Shown: positions 5,839 to 13,896 of the stretch, piece after piece
How positions within the stretch are numbered: position 1 is the stretch's first letter
Layout: every line of letters starts with the position of its first letter
Assembly: GCF_946187255.1 (NCBI RefSeq)
Contig: NZ_CAMHRZ010000009.1
Coordinates: 1-27,649, forward strand
From: an uncultured Ruminococcus sp.
Lineage (GTDB): Bacteria > Bacillota > Clostridia > Oscillospirales > Ruminococcaceae
DNA length: 27,649 bases
Direction: 5' to 3'
Notes under the pieces: generated by a model
Database searches by the model: none
Told to the model about the DNA's origin: nothing
What the model saw: the letters and a program-made list of their open reading frames with translations, nothing else
Program-made: the position numbers and the translations under genes

Positions 5839-6473
5839 ACTACAAAACGGTCTACGGGTTTGCAAAAGGCACTTATACCGAGAAAAAAAGTGAGTTTATA
5901 GGACAGATAGCCCCTGTCAGGACAGCGGAACAGGCTATGGCATTCGTTGAGAAGATCAAGAGCGAGAACCGCAAGGCGAGACATAATGTTTACGCCTATG
6001 TGGTGCGTGAGGGCAATGTTTCGCGGTATTCCGACGACGGCGAACCGCAGGGAACGGGCGGAGTGCCCGTACTCGATGTGATAAACAAGGCGGGACTGAC
6101 GGATGTGTGCGTTGTGGTCACGAGATATTTCGGCGGGGTGCTGCTGGGTGCAAACGGTCTGGTGAGGGCGTACTCTCAGGCTTGTTCGCTGGCGATAGCC
6201 GATGCGGATATACTGAATATGTATGAATGCTCTATGCTGATCTTTTCCTGCGATTATAACCTCTACGGGAAGATAAAGTATATACTGCCCGATTTCGAGG
6301 TCATCACCGAGAGCGAGGATTTCGCTGATACGGTGGGTATGATACTTCTCGTGAAGACCGAGCTTGCCGATGCTTTCGTGAAGAAGCTGACAGATATATC
6401 CAACGGTCAGCTGGAGATAGAGATCAAAAAGGGAATGTGGTCGGATTTCTCAGAATATGGTAATAATGCATAG
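5835..6473 (+). CDS. YigZ family protein (IMPACT/UPF0029 domain)
   Basis: 212 residues, the usual length for bacterial YigZ/YvyE proteins. The N-terminal IMPACT domain (about 1-115) contains the family signature SDDGEPQGTGGVPVLDVI followed by VVVTRYFGGVLLGANGLVRAYSQA. The C-terminal part (about 135-205) matches DUF1949, a ferredoxin-like domain. The biochemical role in bacteria is not settled; the eukaryotic IMPACT relative regulates the kinase GCN2 and translation. The start overlaps the stop of the 41-residue gene, so translation is coupled. No separate promoter is visible between the rpmE terminator and the small gene, so transcription may come from readthrough. Confidence 0.93.
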   Translation: MNYKTVYGFAKGTYTEKKSEFIGQIAPVRTAEQAMAFVEKIKSENRKARHNVYAYVVREGNVSRYSDDGEPQGTGGVPVLDVINKAGLTDVCVVVTRYFGGVLLGANGLVRAYSQACSLAIADADILNMYECSMLIFSCDYNLYGKIKYILPDFEVITESEDFADTVGMILLVKTELADAFVKKLTDISNGQLEIEIKKGMWSDFSEYGNNA

Positions 6474-6524
6474 ATGAGACACCGATTTCTGTTTGTGAGT
6501 TTGTGAGCATATACAAAATATTTG

Positions 6525-6553
6525 TGCCTTTATGTAATAATAAAGGCATTTTT
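6525..6553 (+). terminator. Intrinsic terminator after the YigZ gene
   Basis: TGCCTTTAT (6525-6533) and ATAAAGGCA (6540-6548) form a perfect 9-bp stem with a 6-base loop, followed by five T (6549-6553). Confidence 0.85.
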
Positions 6554-6610
6554 ATACTATCAGCGCTATATATATGTGTATGCAGCATGAAGGCAGAAAG
6601 GGTGAGAGCC

Positions 6611-7627
6611 ATGCTTCCCAGAGAACATACAGAACGATTTGAGCATAATATGCTCTGCGAAAAGGCTTGCTTTGCCGATGAGACAAAGGGCAGGGAGCGC
6701 CCTGAAGATAAATGTCCGCTGAGGACGGATTTTCAGCGCGACAGGGACAGGATACTCCACTGCAATTCTTTCAGGCGGCTGAAGCATAAGACGCAGGTAT
6801 TTCTTTCCCCCGCAGGCGACCATTACAGGACGCGGCTGACACATACGCTGGAAGTCGCCCAGATAGCGCGTACCATCGCAAGGGCGCTGAGACTGAACGA
6901 GGACCTTACCGAAGCGATATCCTTAGGACACGATCTCGGGCATACCCCTTTCGGTCATGCGGGTGAACGTATGCTTAATGAACTGAGCCCCCACGGGTTC
7001 CATCATTACGAGCAGAGTCTGCGTGTGGTGGATATCCTGGAAAAGGACGGCGCGGGTCTTAATCTCACTCACGAGGTGCGGGACGGTATACTAAAGCATA
7101 CCAACTGCGTTGCAAACACCTATGAGGGCTATGCGGTGCGCTTTGCGGATGTCATCGCGTACATAAACCATGATATCGATGATTCCATCAGGGCGGGCAT
7201 CCTTAATGAGGAGGATATCCCGTCGTCTGTGACTTCGGTGCTGGGGCATAATAAATCGGCGCGCCTTACTACGCTGGTATCCTCCCTCATCGACTGCGGG
7301 CTGAATGATGAGCCCGGACGCGAGGGTTCGCTGCGCATGACGGATGAGGTGGCAAAAGCCTACGAAACTCTGCATAGATTCATGTTTGACAGCGTGTATA
7401 CAAATCCCGCGTGCAAATCTGAGGAACGCAAGGCGCAGGATATGATAGCGTTTTTGTATAAGTATTACACCGATCATATCGAGAGACTTCCCGCGATGTA
7501 TATGAATTTAGCGTATCATTATGGTATCGATATGGCGATATGCGATTATATCTCGGGAATGACGGATGTGTATGCGGTGGAGACTTTTAAGGAGCTGTTC
7601 ATACCCGCACAGTGGATGGTGAAATGA
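6611..7627 (+). CDS. dgt: Deoxyguanosinetriphosphate triphosphohydrolase-like HD protein
   Basis: 338 residues from ATG 6611. HD-domain dNTPase, which releases triphosphate from dGTP or other dNTPs and so adjusts precursor pools for replication. Conserved blocks are FQRDRDRILH, FRRLKHKTQVF, GDHYRTRLTHTLEVAQIAR, and the metal site HDLGHTPFGHAGE. The start at 6611 is chosen for GAAAGGG 8 bases upstream. The ATG at 6587 and frames further upstream add residues with no family resemblance and run into the preceding terminator. It is the first gene of a likely operon with dnaG and rpoD, a common Clostridia order. No clear promoter could be placed between 6554 and 6610. Confidence 0.92.
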   Translation: MLPREHTERFEHNMLCEKACFADETKGRERPEDKCPLRTDFQRDRDRILHCNSFRRLKHKTQVFLSPAGDHYRTRLTHTLEVAQIARTIARALRLNEDLTEAISLGHDLGHTPFGHAGERMLNELSPHGFHHYEQSLRVVDILEKDGAGLNLTHEVRDGILKHTNCVANTYEGYAVRFADVIAYINHDIDDSIRAGILNEEDIPSSVTSVLGHNKSARLTTLVSSLIDCGLNDEPGREGSLRMTDEVAKAYETLHRFMFDSVYTNPACKSEERKAQDMIAFLYKYYTDHIERLPAMYMNLAYHYGIDMAICDYISGMTDVYAVETFKELFIPAQWMVK

Positions 7628-7660
7628 TGCGCGTGACAGGATGTCGGAAGGGGGAGCATT

Positions 7661-9457
7661 TTGGATCAGGAATTTCTTGAAAAGCTGAAATTTGAAAACC
7701 CTATAAACGAAGTCATGCGTGAGAGCGGAGTCGAGCTCAAGATGTCGGGACGCGGTTATATGTGCAAATGCCCCTTCCATGACGACAGCACAGCTTCATG
7801 CAGTGTGGTGCCCGACAAGGGATTTTTTCACTGCTTCGGCTGCGGAGTAAGCGGTGATGTGATAGGCTTTGTGCGCAAGTACAAGAGCCTCAGCTTCATG
7901 GATGCGGTGAATTTTCTGGCACAGCGGGCGGGCATGACGGTGCCTTCCTATCACGGCAACGACGACCGCAGCTACAAGAGGCGTATGCGGATATTCGAGA
8001 TGAACAAGGCGGCTGCCAAATTCTTCCGCGCACAGCTTAAAACTCCCGACGGCGTAAGGTGCCTGAATTACCTGATGAAGGTGCGCAGGCTGGATGCGAA
8101 GACCATAAACAAGTACGGCATGGGCTGCGCCCCGAAAAGCTGGACATCGCTGAAAGTGTACATGATGGGGCTGGGCTACGGCGAGGACGAACTGCTGGAA
8201 GCGTCACTTATCTCGCGGTCGCAGAAGACGGGAAAGACCTATGACTTTTTCATGGACAGGGCGATGTTCCCCTTTATCGACATAGCGGGAAATATAGTCG
8301 GCTTCGGCGGAAGAACGCTGGGGGATGACAGCCGAAAGTACCTGAATACAGGTGATACCACTTCGGAGAGATACCGCAATTCCGGGGAAAAGGGACAGCC
8401 CGACGGCTATTCAAAGGCAAGGTTCGTTTTTTCGCTGAACTATGCAAAGGATGATGCGGTACACAGCCACAAGCTGCTGCTGTGTGAGGGCAATCTCGAC
8501 GTTATCTCGCTGTATCAGCACGGCTTTACAAATGCGGTGGCTTCCTGCGGAACGGCACTGACAGCGGAGCAGATAAAGGCGATGAAGAATTACGCCGACA
8601 GTATCGTTATATGCTATGATGCCGATGAACCGGGACAGAAAGCGGCGCTTCGTGCGGTGGGTCTGCTGCGGGAAAACGGTATGGCGAGCAGTGTTATCCG
8701 CATGGAGGGCGCAAAGGACCCCGATGAGTATATCAACAAGTTCGGAGAGGATCATTTCAGATACCTTGTGAACAACGCCGTTGACGGCTTTGATTTCGAG
8801 CTGAAAGCCTTTGAACAGGGACTTGAACTGTCAAACAGGAACGATATGGCAAAGTTCCTGAAAAAGGTATATAATGCCATTGCCGCAGAGCCCGATGAAA
8901 CTGTGCGGGATATAATGGAGCGGCAGATAGCCGAGAAGTATTCCGTGACCTTTGAGGTGGTGAGGGCAACGGTCAACGATCTTAAAGAGAAGCTGGCTAA
9001 CTCAAAGAAGGCAGCCGAGCAGCGCGAACAGATACTGACAGAGATGATCGATGACAGGAACGAGCCGAAAAACAAGGCGTTTTTCAGCGAGCGCGGACTT
9101 ATATACTATATATGCAACAACAGCGGTGACGCAAGCGAGATAAGCAAACAGATATCTCCCGATGAGTTCACCGATGAATTCAACCGAAAGCTGTATCTCA
9201 GTGCGCTGGGAAACATCGCTGTGGGCGAGTTTGTTACGCCCGAGTCTTTCCTGGAGGAATACTCTATGGAGGATGTGGGGGTGGTGAAGCATTTTTTCAA
9301 GAAGTATTCCGTACTGGGCGTTGATCGCGGTGTCGCGGAGGAGTATATACGCTCGATAAAGGAGTATAATAAAAAACATAACAGTCAGCAGGAGGACGAG
9401 CTTTCCGATGAGGAACTTCTCAGAAAGATGGCGGCATTACAGAAGAAAAAGGGCTGA
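7661..9457 (+). CDS. dnaG: DNA primase DnaG
   Basis: 598-residue primase that makes RNA primers at the replication fork in contact with DnaB helicase. The N-terminal CHC2 zinc ribbon uses C37, H40, C58 and C61. The primase core follows, with a Toprim domain containing EGNLDV and YDADEPGQKA (acidic metal ligands). The C-terminal region from about residue 430 is the variable helicase-binding part. The start is TTG at 7661 with an AAGGGGGAG site upstream, giving MDQEFLEKLKFENPI, the normal N-terminus. It lies 33 bases after dgt and 53 bases before rpoD. Confidence 0.97.
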   Translation: MDQEFLEKLKFENPINEVMRESGVELKMSGRGYMCKCPFHDDSTASCSVVPDKGFFHCFGCGVSGDVIGFVRKYKSLSFMDAVNFLAQRAGMTVPSYHGNDDRSYKRRMRIFEMNKAAAKFFRAQLKTPDGVRCLNYLMKVRRLDAKTINKYGMGCAPKSWTSLKVYMMGLGYGEDELLEASLISRSQKTGKTYDFFMDRAMFPFIDIAGNIVGFGGRTLGDDSRKYLNTGDTTSERYRNSGEKGQPDGYSKARFVFSLNYAKDDAVHSHKLLLCEGNLDVISLYQHGFTNAVASCGTALTAEQIKAMKNYADSIVICYDADEPGQKAALRAVGLLRENGMASSVIRMEGAKDPDEYINKFGEDHFRYLVNNAVDGFDFELKAFEQGLELSNRNDMAKFLKKVYNAIAAEPDETVRDIMERQIAEKYSVTFEVVRATVNDLKEKLANSKKAAEQREQILTEMIDDRNEPKNKAFFSERGLIYYICNNSGDASEISKQISPDEFTDEFNRKLYLSALGNIAVGEFVTPESFLEEYSMEDVGVVKHFFKKYSVLGVDRGVAEEYIRSIKEYNKKHNSQQEDELSDEELLRKMAALQKKKG

Positions 9458-9510
9458 CGGGGATATTATCACGAAAAAACCGGATATAATAAATATAAGG
9501 AGAGTATGAT

Positions 9511-10611
9511 ATGACTGACAAGAGCAAGATAATGGAAAACCTGATGGAACACGGCAAGCAGGCAGGCAAGCTGACCACAAAGGAGATCACCGACGCACTG
9601 GAAAAGCTGAACTTTGACGTGGATCAGATGGACAGCTTCTATGACAAGTGCAGTGAACTGAACATCGAGATCATCGACGATGTAGTTGTTGATGATACTC
9701 TGGATTTTGTAAATCCCGATGACGAGCTGGATCAGGACGATGTGGATATCTCCCTTTCTACGGATGGTATCGCCATCGATGACCCTGTAAAGATCTATCT
9801 CAAAGAGATAGGCAGAGTTCCGCTGCTGACCTCCGAGGAAGAGATACAGCTGGCAGAGATGATGTCGGGCGACAACGAGAGGGAAGCGGTAAAGGCAAGA
9901 AAGCGTCTTGCAGAGGCTAACCTGCGACTGGTAGTATCTATCGCCAAGAGGTATGTGGGCAGAGGCATGAGCTTCCTCGACCTGATACAGGAAGGCAACA
10001 TGGGTCTTATCAAGGCTGTGGAGAAGTTCGATTACAAGAAGGGCTTTAAGTTCTCCACATACGCAACATGGTGGATAAGACAGGCTATCACCAGAGCGAT
10101 AGCAGACCAGGCAAGGACCATCCGTATCCCCGTACACATGGTGGAGACTATCACTAAGGTCAAGAAGGTATCCTCACAGCTGCTGCACAAGAACGGTCAC
10201 GACCCGTCCCCCGAAGAGATAGCAGAGGAACTGGATATGAGCGTTGACAGAGTGCGCGAGATAATGAGGATAGCACAGGATCCCGTATCGCTGGAAACTC
10301 CTATCGGTGAGGAGGAGGACTCCCATCTGGGCGACTTCATCCCCGATGATGATGCACCCGCACCCGCAGAAGCTGCTTCACTGGTGCTGCTGAAAGAACA
10401 GATCGACCAGGTTCTTTCCACCCTTACCGAACGTGAGGAAAAGGTGCTGAGACTGAGATTCGGTCTTGAAGACGGCAGATCGAGAACACTGGAGGAAGTT
10501 GGTCAGGAGTTCAAGGTAACGAGAGAGCGTATCCGCCAGATCGAGGCAAAGGCGCTCAGAAAGCTGCGTCACCCGAACAGAAGCAACAAGGTCAGAGATT
10601 ATCTTGATTAA
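9511..10611 (+). CDS. rpoD: Primary RNA polymerase sigma factor RpoD (SigA)
   Basis: 366 residues, the compact size of Firmicutes SigA. Region 1.1 is about residues 1-85. Region 1.2 begins DDPVKIYLKEIGRVPLL. Region 2 contains RLVVSIAKRYVGRGM and, for -10 recognition and melting, FSTYATWWIRQAITRAI. Region 3 is about 210-285. Region 4 (about 300-366) has the -35 recognition helix in VTRERIRQIEAKALRKLRH. AAGGAG precedes the ATG. A TATAAT at 9485-9490 in the short gap after dnaG might belong to an internal promoter, but no -35 is convincing. This factor should read the extended -10 promoters seen across the window. Confidence 0.98.
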   Translation: MTDKSKIMENLMEHGKQAGKLTTKEITDALEKLNFDVDQMDSFYDKCSELNIEIIDDVVVDDTLDFVNPDDELDQDDVDISLSTDGIAIDDPVKIYLKEIGRVPLLTSEEEIQLAEMMSGDNEREAVKARKRLAEANLRLVVSIAKRYVGRGMSFLDLIQEGNMGLIKAVEKFDYKKGFKFSTYATWWIRQAITRAIADQARTIRIPVHMVETITKVKKVSSQLLHKNGHDPSPEEIAEELDMSVDRVREIMRIAQDPVSLETPIGEEEDSHLGDFIPDDDAPAPAEAASLVLLKEQIDQVLSTLTEREEKVLRLRFGLEDGRSRTLEEVGQEFKVTRERIRQIEAKALRKLRHPNRSNKVRDYLD

Positions 10612-10622
10612 GGGAGGAAAAG

Positions 10623-11060
10623 ATGTACATAACTCTCGAAGCGGACTATGCTGTCAGGATAACCTCCGTGCTGTGCAAAGCCGAAGGAAGGCTTGATGCA
10701 AAGGTCATATCCGAAATGACCTGTGTTACGCTGAGATTTTCGCTGAAAATACTGCGCAAGCTGGTGGCGGCAGGGCTGGTCAGATCTTACAAGGGCACTA
10801 CGGGCGGCTATACCATCGCCCGTGACCCTAAGGATATCACATTAAAGGATGTGATAGAAGCGATCGAGGGTAGATACTGCTTTTCGCGCTGTTTGCAGCC
10901 TGATAACGAATGCAGCCGCAGTGCATCGGGAGAGTGCCCCTTTCAGGACGCTTTCTGCGATATCACGAGGGTAGTCAGCGAGAAGCTGGAAAGCCATAAT
11001 TTTGCGGAGCTGAACAGTAAATATGAAAAGAAAGAAACAATCACTTCCCGAACCGAATAA
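10623..11060 (+). CDS. Rrf2 family transcriptional regulator with a C-terminal cysteine cluster
   Basis: 145-residue Rrf2-type regulator. The N-terminal winged helix is typical: MYITLEADYAVRI, then a recognition region (RFSLKILRKLVAAGLVRSYKGTTGGY). Beyond it are C86, C90, C97, C105 and C112. Three of these (C90, C97, C105) have spacing close to the Fe-S ligands of IscR, so iron-sulfur or redox sensing is plausible but unproven. It starts 11 bases after rpoD behind GGGAGG and so is probably cotranscribed with the sigma factor. Its stop lies 38 bases inside the next gene. No iron-sulfur assembly genes are nearby, so its target set is unknown. Confidence 0.88.
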   Translation: MYITLEADYAVRITSVLCKAEGRLDAKVISEMTCVTLRFSLKILRKLVAAGLVRSYKGTTGGYTIARDPKDITLKDVIEAIEGRYCFSRCLQPDNECSRSASGECPFQDAFCDITRVVSEKLESHNFAELNSKYEKKETITSRTE

Positions 11061-12120
11061 TAATGAAAACAGCTTTCGTCTCAGCGATGAGGCGAGAGCT
11101 GAAATTGACAATGAATACGCCGATGTTTCGGAGGAATATCTTGCTTCTCTCGTATATCCCGATGAAGACGGGGATATTTACGATGATGCAGAAGAATACG
11201 AGTATACGGACGAAGAAGATTCCGATGAAGATACCGATGAAGAGGACGAATTCGGTGAGGATGAAGATGAGACAGATGACGAAGATGCTGACGGTGATGA
11301 CACCGATGAAGAAGATACGGATGATGAGGATACCGACGGCGGGGATGCAGACGAAGCCGATGAGGTAATACCTTACGGGCGCAAAAGGCATATCCTCCGC
11401 AAGCTGATAATCGCAGTAATCATTCTGTGCTTTGCGGTGATGTTCTTTGATATCTGCGTGCTTTTCTATACGGGTCAGCTGTGGTTCAACCAGCCGAGAA
11501 AGCGCGATTATCCCGTAAGAGGACCTGTTATCACCGAAAAACTGGGCGAGATAGGCTGGACACCGTTTTCAAGGCAGAATATCCAGATGTGCTATATACG
11601 CGCCACGAAAAGCACAGCCTACGAGGACGAAAGGTTCAGCGAGAACAAGGACGGTTCGAGAAGATCGCGGCTGCCCACGGGTATGATCCATATCTTCGAC
11701 CCCGACCACAGCGGCAAGGAACAGGCGGAGCATTTTATAGAGGTCTGCGGCAAAATGAAAGGCAGGCTTCGTCCCGCAGTGGACTGTGATCCGGGCATAT
11801 TCAGAACGGTGATACCTCCCGATTACGATAAATTCACCAATGAACTGAGAGACTTCTGCGACCGTATAAAGGAAGAGTACGGCTGCACGCCGATCATCAA
11901 ATGCAGCAGCAGGATATATAACAACGTGGCACAGCGAGATACCTTTGAAGACTGCCCTATATGGTATATCAGCGAGTATTCCAAGCCCCCCGACGACGTG
12001 CGCTGGGACTTCTGGGGATACAGCAGCAGAGTGAAGTTCGATTACTACGAAAGCAAGGATTTCCTGGAAATGGTGCTTTTCAACGGCGACGAAAAGCAGT
12101 TCAAAAAAATGTATATATGA
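11023..12120 (+). CDS. Membrane protein with an acidic tail and a divergent GH25-like domain
   Basis: 365 residues. Residues 1-20 are basic/polar. About 40-115 are extremely acidic (long runs of Asp, Glu and Thr). One TM helix follows at about 126-148, then a C-terminal domain outside the membrane. That domain resembles GH25 lysozymes (YIRATKSTAYEDERF, HIFDPDHSGKEQAEHF, GCTPIIKCSSRIYNN, then a WYISEYSKPP stretch). However, the usual N-terminal GIDVSxxQG with its Asp is missing, and the DVE motif reads AVDCD. It may be catalytically dead, altered, or a binding domain. The start overlaps the Rrf2 gene by 38 bases with a distant GGAG. A terminator follows at once. Confidence 0.8.
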   Translation: MKRKKQSLPEPNNNENSFRLSDEARAEIDNEYADVSEEYLASLVYPDEDGDIYDDAEEYEYTDEEDSDEDTDEEDEFGEDEDETDDEDADGDDTDEEDTDDEDTDGGDADEADEVIPYGRKRHILRKLIIAVIILCFAVMFFDICVLFYTGQLWFNQPRKRDYPVRGPVITEKLGEIGWTPFSRQNIQMCYIRATKSTAYEDERFSENKDGSRRSRLPTGMIHIFDPDHSGKEQAEHFIEVCGKMKGRLRPAVDCDPGIFRTVIPPDYDKFTNELRDFCDRIKEEYGCTPIIKCSSRIYNNVAQRDTFEDCPIWYISEYSKPPDDVRWDFWGYSSRVKFDYYESKDFLEMVLFNGDEKQFKKMYI

Positions 12121-12148
12121 AAAGCTGTCCTTTGGGGCAGCTTTTTTT
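12121..12148 (+). terminator. Intrinsic terminator closing the dgt-to-GH25 operon
   Basis: AAAGCTGTCC (12121-12130) pairs with GGGCAGCTTT (12135-12144), one G-T pair, around TTTG. The T run reaches 12148. It starts directly after the stop codon. Confidence 0.9.
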
Positions 12149-12175
12149 CATACGGTGCCGTAGCAGTGACAAGAC

Positions 12176-12204
12176 AAAAAAACTGCCGCGTGAGAGCGGC
12201 AGTT
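12176..12204 (-). terminator. Intrinsic terminator of the abrB gene
   Basis: AACTGCCGC (12181-12189) and GCGGCAGTT (12196-12204) form a perfect 9-bp stem. On the minus strand it is followed by a T run (A run at 12176-12182 on the plus strand). With the preceding terminator it separates the two convergent units. Confidence 0.88.
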
Positions 12205-12276
12205 ACGGATAGTCATTTATGTTCTTTTGGTGAGACAATGTGCATAAACTGTATTGTAACGATCCGATCGGTGAAA

Positions 12277-12522
12277 TTACTTTGCACCCTTGATCTCGGC
12301 TGCGCAGTCAGCGCAGATCGTTCTATCCTTAAAATCGATGAGGTTCTCCTTGTTTCCGCAGAAAATACAGCTTTTCTGGTACTTTTTAAGAATGATCTTG
12401 TCATCTTCGGTGTAGATCTCGATGGAGTCTCTGACAGCGAGGTCGTAGGTCCTTCTGAGTTCTATGGGGAGAACGATCCTGCCGAGTTCATCGACCTTTC
12501 TGACGATCCCTGTTGATTTCAT
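12277..12522 (-). CDS. AbrB/SpoVT-type transition-state regulator with zinc ribbon
   Basis: 81-residue DNA-binding protein. Residues 1-47 form the swapped-hairpin AbrB domain (STGIVRKVDELGRIVLPIELRR, then a DSIEIY strand). Residues 50-75 carry CIFC (C52, C55) and CADC (C70, C73), a zinc-ribbon arrangement seen in clostridial AbrB relatives. Such proteins are usually global repressors of transition-phase genes. The gene has a consensus promoter about 60 bases upstream and its own terminator, so it is a single-gene unit. It is divergent from spmA-spmB, which makes those a possible target, though that is only inference. Confidence 0.93.
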   Translation of the reverse strand: MKSTGIVRKVDELGRIVLPIELRRTYDLAVRDSIEIYTEDDKIILKKYQKSCIFCGNKENLIDFKDRTICADCAAEIKGAK

Positions 12523-12584
12523 TGTAAGCTCAAACCCTTTCTACAATAAATTTCGACATTAGCCTGTCGATCAACTTTACAGAT

Positions 12585-12613
12585 ATTATACCAATTCTGG
12601 GTAATATTGTCAA
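12585..12613 (-). promoter_or_regulatory. Consensus promoter of the abrB gene
   Basis: Read on the minus strand, TTGACA (12613-12608), a 17-base spacer, and TATAAT (12590-12585) with a TGG extended -10. The start is near 12578, with a leader of about 55 bases and AGAAAGGG before the ATG. Confidence 0.92.
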
Positions 12614-12816
12614 GCGCAATTAATTCATTTGTCAATTTATAATCACGATTATGTAATTTTCGGCGAATTTCACATAAAAATATTTCTATTCTGAATATTT
12701 ACTGCCGAATTTGGGATGTAAAATATACTATTTTTTGGTAATTTGTCCAATCGATAAAAGTAAATAATTCGTTAACAAGTTCGTAAAAATCTATTTGTAC
12801 AGAAAAGAGGACAGCT
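12614..12816. other. AT-rich upstream region of spmA with a near-repeat
   Basis: This stretch has no gene. It is strongly AT-rich and holds two similar segments, each with CGAATTT (12664-12670 and 12706-12712) followed after a few bases by an A-rich AAAATAT, 42 bases apart. No convincing sigma-70 promoter is visible for spmA; a TATACT at about 12724 lacks a -35. An AGAGG site precedes the spmA start. A different sigma factor could be used. Confidence 0.4.
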
Positions 12817-13377
12817 ATGCTGACGATATTACTGCTCATCCTGCTGCTGACTGCATTTGCGGCAGGGTTTTATGAAAACACCTGGTCGGATATCTCTGCG
12901 GCTGCGGTCAGCTCATGCGTGAGCGTTATACAGCTGGGGCTGGAGCTGGCGGGAGCTATGGCACTGTGGTGCGGGCTGATGCGTGTGGCGGAAAGATCGG
13001 GTATCACCCGCGCAGTGGGAAAACTGCTGGCACCTCTGGTCAGGCTGTTGTTCGGGGAGCTTGATGCGCCCTCACGGCAGGCGGTAAGTCTTGACCTTAC
13101 GGCGAACCTCATGGGGCTGGGAAATGCTGCCACTCCCGCGGGTATAGCGGCGGTGCGCTGTCTTGAAAAAAGCGCCCGTCCCCGAAGAAATACAGCCATG
13201 CTGACTGTTCTCAACACCGCATCGATACAGCTCATCCCCGTGACGATGGGGGCTTTAAGGGCTGCCCACGGTTCGGTACGCCCCTTTGATATACTGCCTG
13301 CGGTGCTGGTGACTTCCCTGTGTTCGGCGGCAGTGGGGTGCATAGTCATATCCGTGCTTTGTCAGGGGGGAGAATAG
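12817..13377 (+). CDS. spmA: Spore maturation protein A
   Basis: 186-residue membrane protein of the SpmA/nucleoside-recognition (Gate) family. The family signature LTANLMGLGNAATPAGIAAVRCLE is intact, with several hydrophobic helices (about 1-20, 35-58, 70-88, 130-150, 155-180). In Bacillus subtilis, SpmA and SpmB are needed for spore core dehydration. The start has AGAGG upstream. It adjoins spmB directly: the stop ends at 13377 and the next ATG begins at 13378. It is the first gene of a two-gene unit divergent from abrB. Length and motifs are normal, so it looks functional even though many Ruminococcus strains are considered non-sporulating. Confidence 0.92.
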   Translation: MLTILLLILLLTAFAAGFYENTWSDISAAAVSSCVSVIQLGLELAGAMALWCGLMRVAERSGITRAVGKLLAPLVRLLFGELDAPSRQAVSLDLTANLMGLGNAATPAGIAAVRCLEKSARPRRNTAMLTVLNTASIQLIPVTMGALRAAHGSVRPFDILPAVLVTSLCSAAVGCIVISVLCQGGE

Positions 13378-13896
13378 ATGCATATCACCGATCTTGTCGT
13401 ACCCCTGACTATCGGCGGGATATTGTTATGCGGACTTATCCGCCGCGTGGATGTCGCTGAGGAATTCACCGCAGGCGCAAAGGATGGTCTGCGCACCGCC
13501 GCAGAGCTTATCCCCATGCTTGTATTACTTATGACCGCCGTTGGTATGTTCACCTCATCGGGGGCGGCTGAACTGCTGGCGAGACTGCTTTCACCGCTGG
13601 CGGAACGGGTGGGCTTTCCGCAGGAATGCCTGCATCTTGCTATGATACGTCCTTTTTCGGGCAGCGGTGCTTTAGCGGCTGTGGGGGAGCTTTTTGACCG
13701 TGTATCCCCCGACAGCTTTGCGGGCAGAGTGGCAAGCGTGCTCATGTCCTCCACCGAGACTACCTTTTATACCATTGCCGTATACTCCGCCGCACTGGGA
13801 AAAAAGCCCGATGCCCGCGTGTTCATAGCCGCCGCCGCTGCGGATATCACAGGATTTATAATGTCCTCACTGACAGTCAGGCTGTTTATGTTTTGA
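13378..13896 (+). CDS. spmB: Spore maturation protein B
   Basis: 172-residue partner of SpmA, same Gate-domain membrane superfamily. Diagnostic segments are EEFTAGAKDGLRTAAELIPML, the RPFSGSGALA motif, and MSSTETTFYTIAVYSAALG. About five hydrophobic helices are present. It starts with no gap after spmA, so the two are made together. Its 3' end overlaps the convergent sbcC 3' end by 11 bases with no terminator between them, so both mRNAs must run into the opposite gene. Confidence 0.93.
   Translation: MHITDLVVPLTIGGILLCGLIRRVDVAEEFTAGAKDGLRTAAELIPMLVLLMTAVGMFTSSGAAELLARLLSPLAERVGFPQECLHLAMIRPFSGSGALAAVGELFDRVSPDSFAGRVASVLMSSTETTFYTIAVYSAALGKKPDARVFIAAAAADITGFIMSSLTVRLFMF

Noticed and set aside
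11157..11365. GATGAAGATAC-like DNA as a tandem repeat or CRISPR-like array
   Set aside because: Units are irregular and follow the Asp/Glu codons of the acidic tail; there is no fixed spacer length.
12166..12516. 116-residue plus-strand open frame over the abrB gene
   Set aside because: It is antisense to a clear AbrB gene and crosses its terminator.
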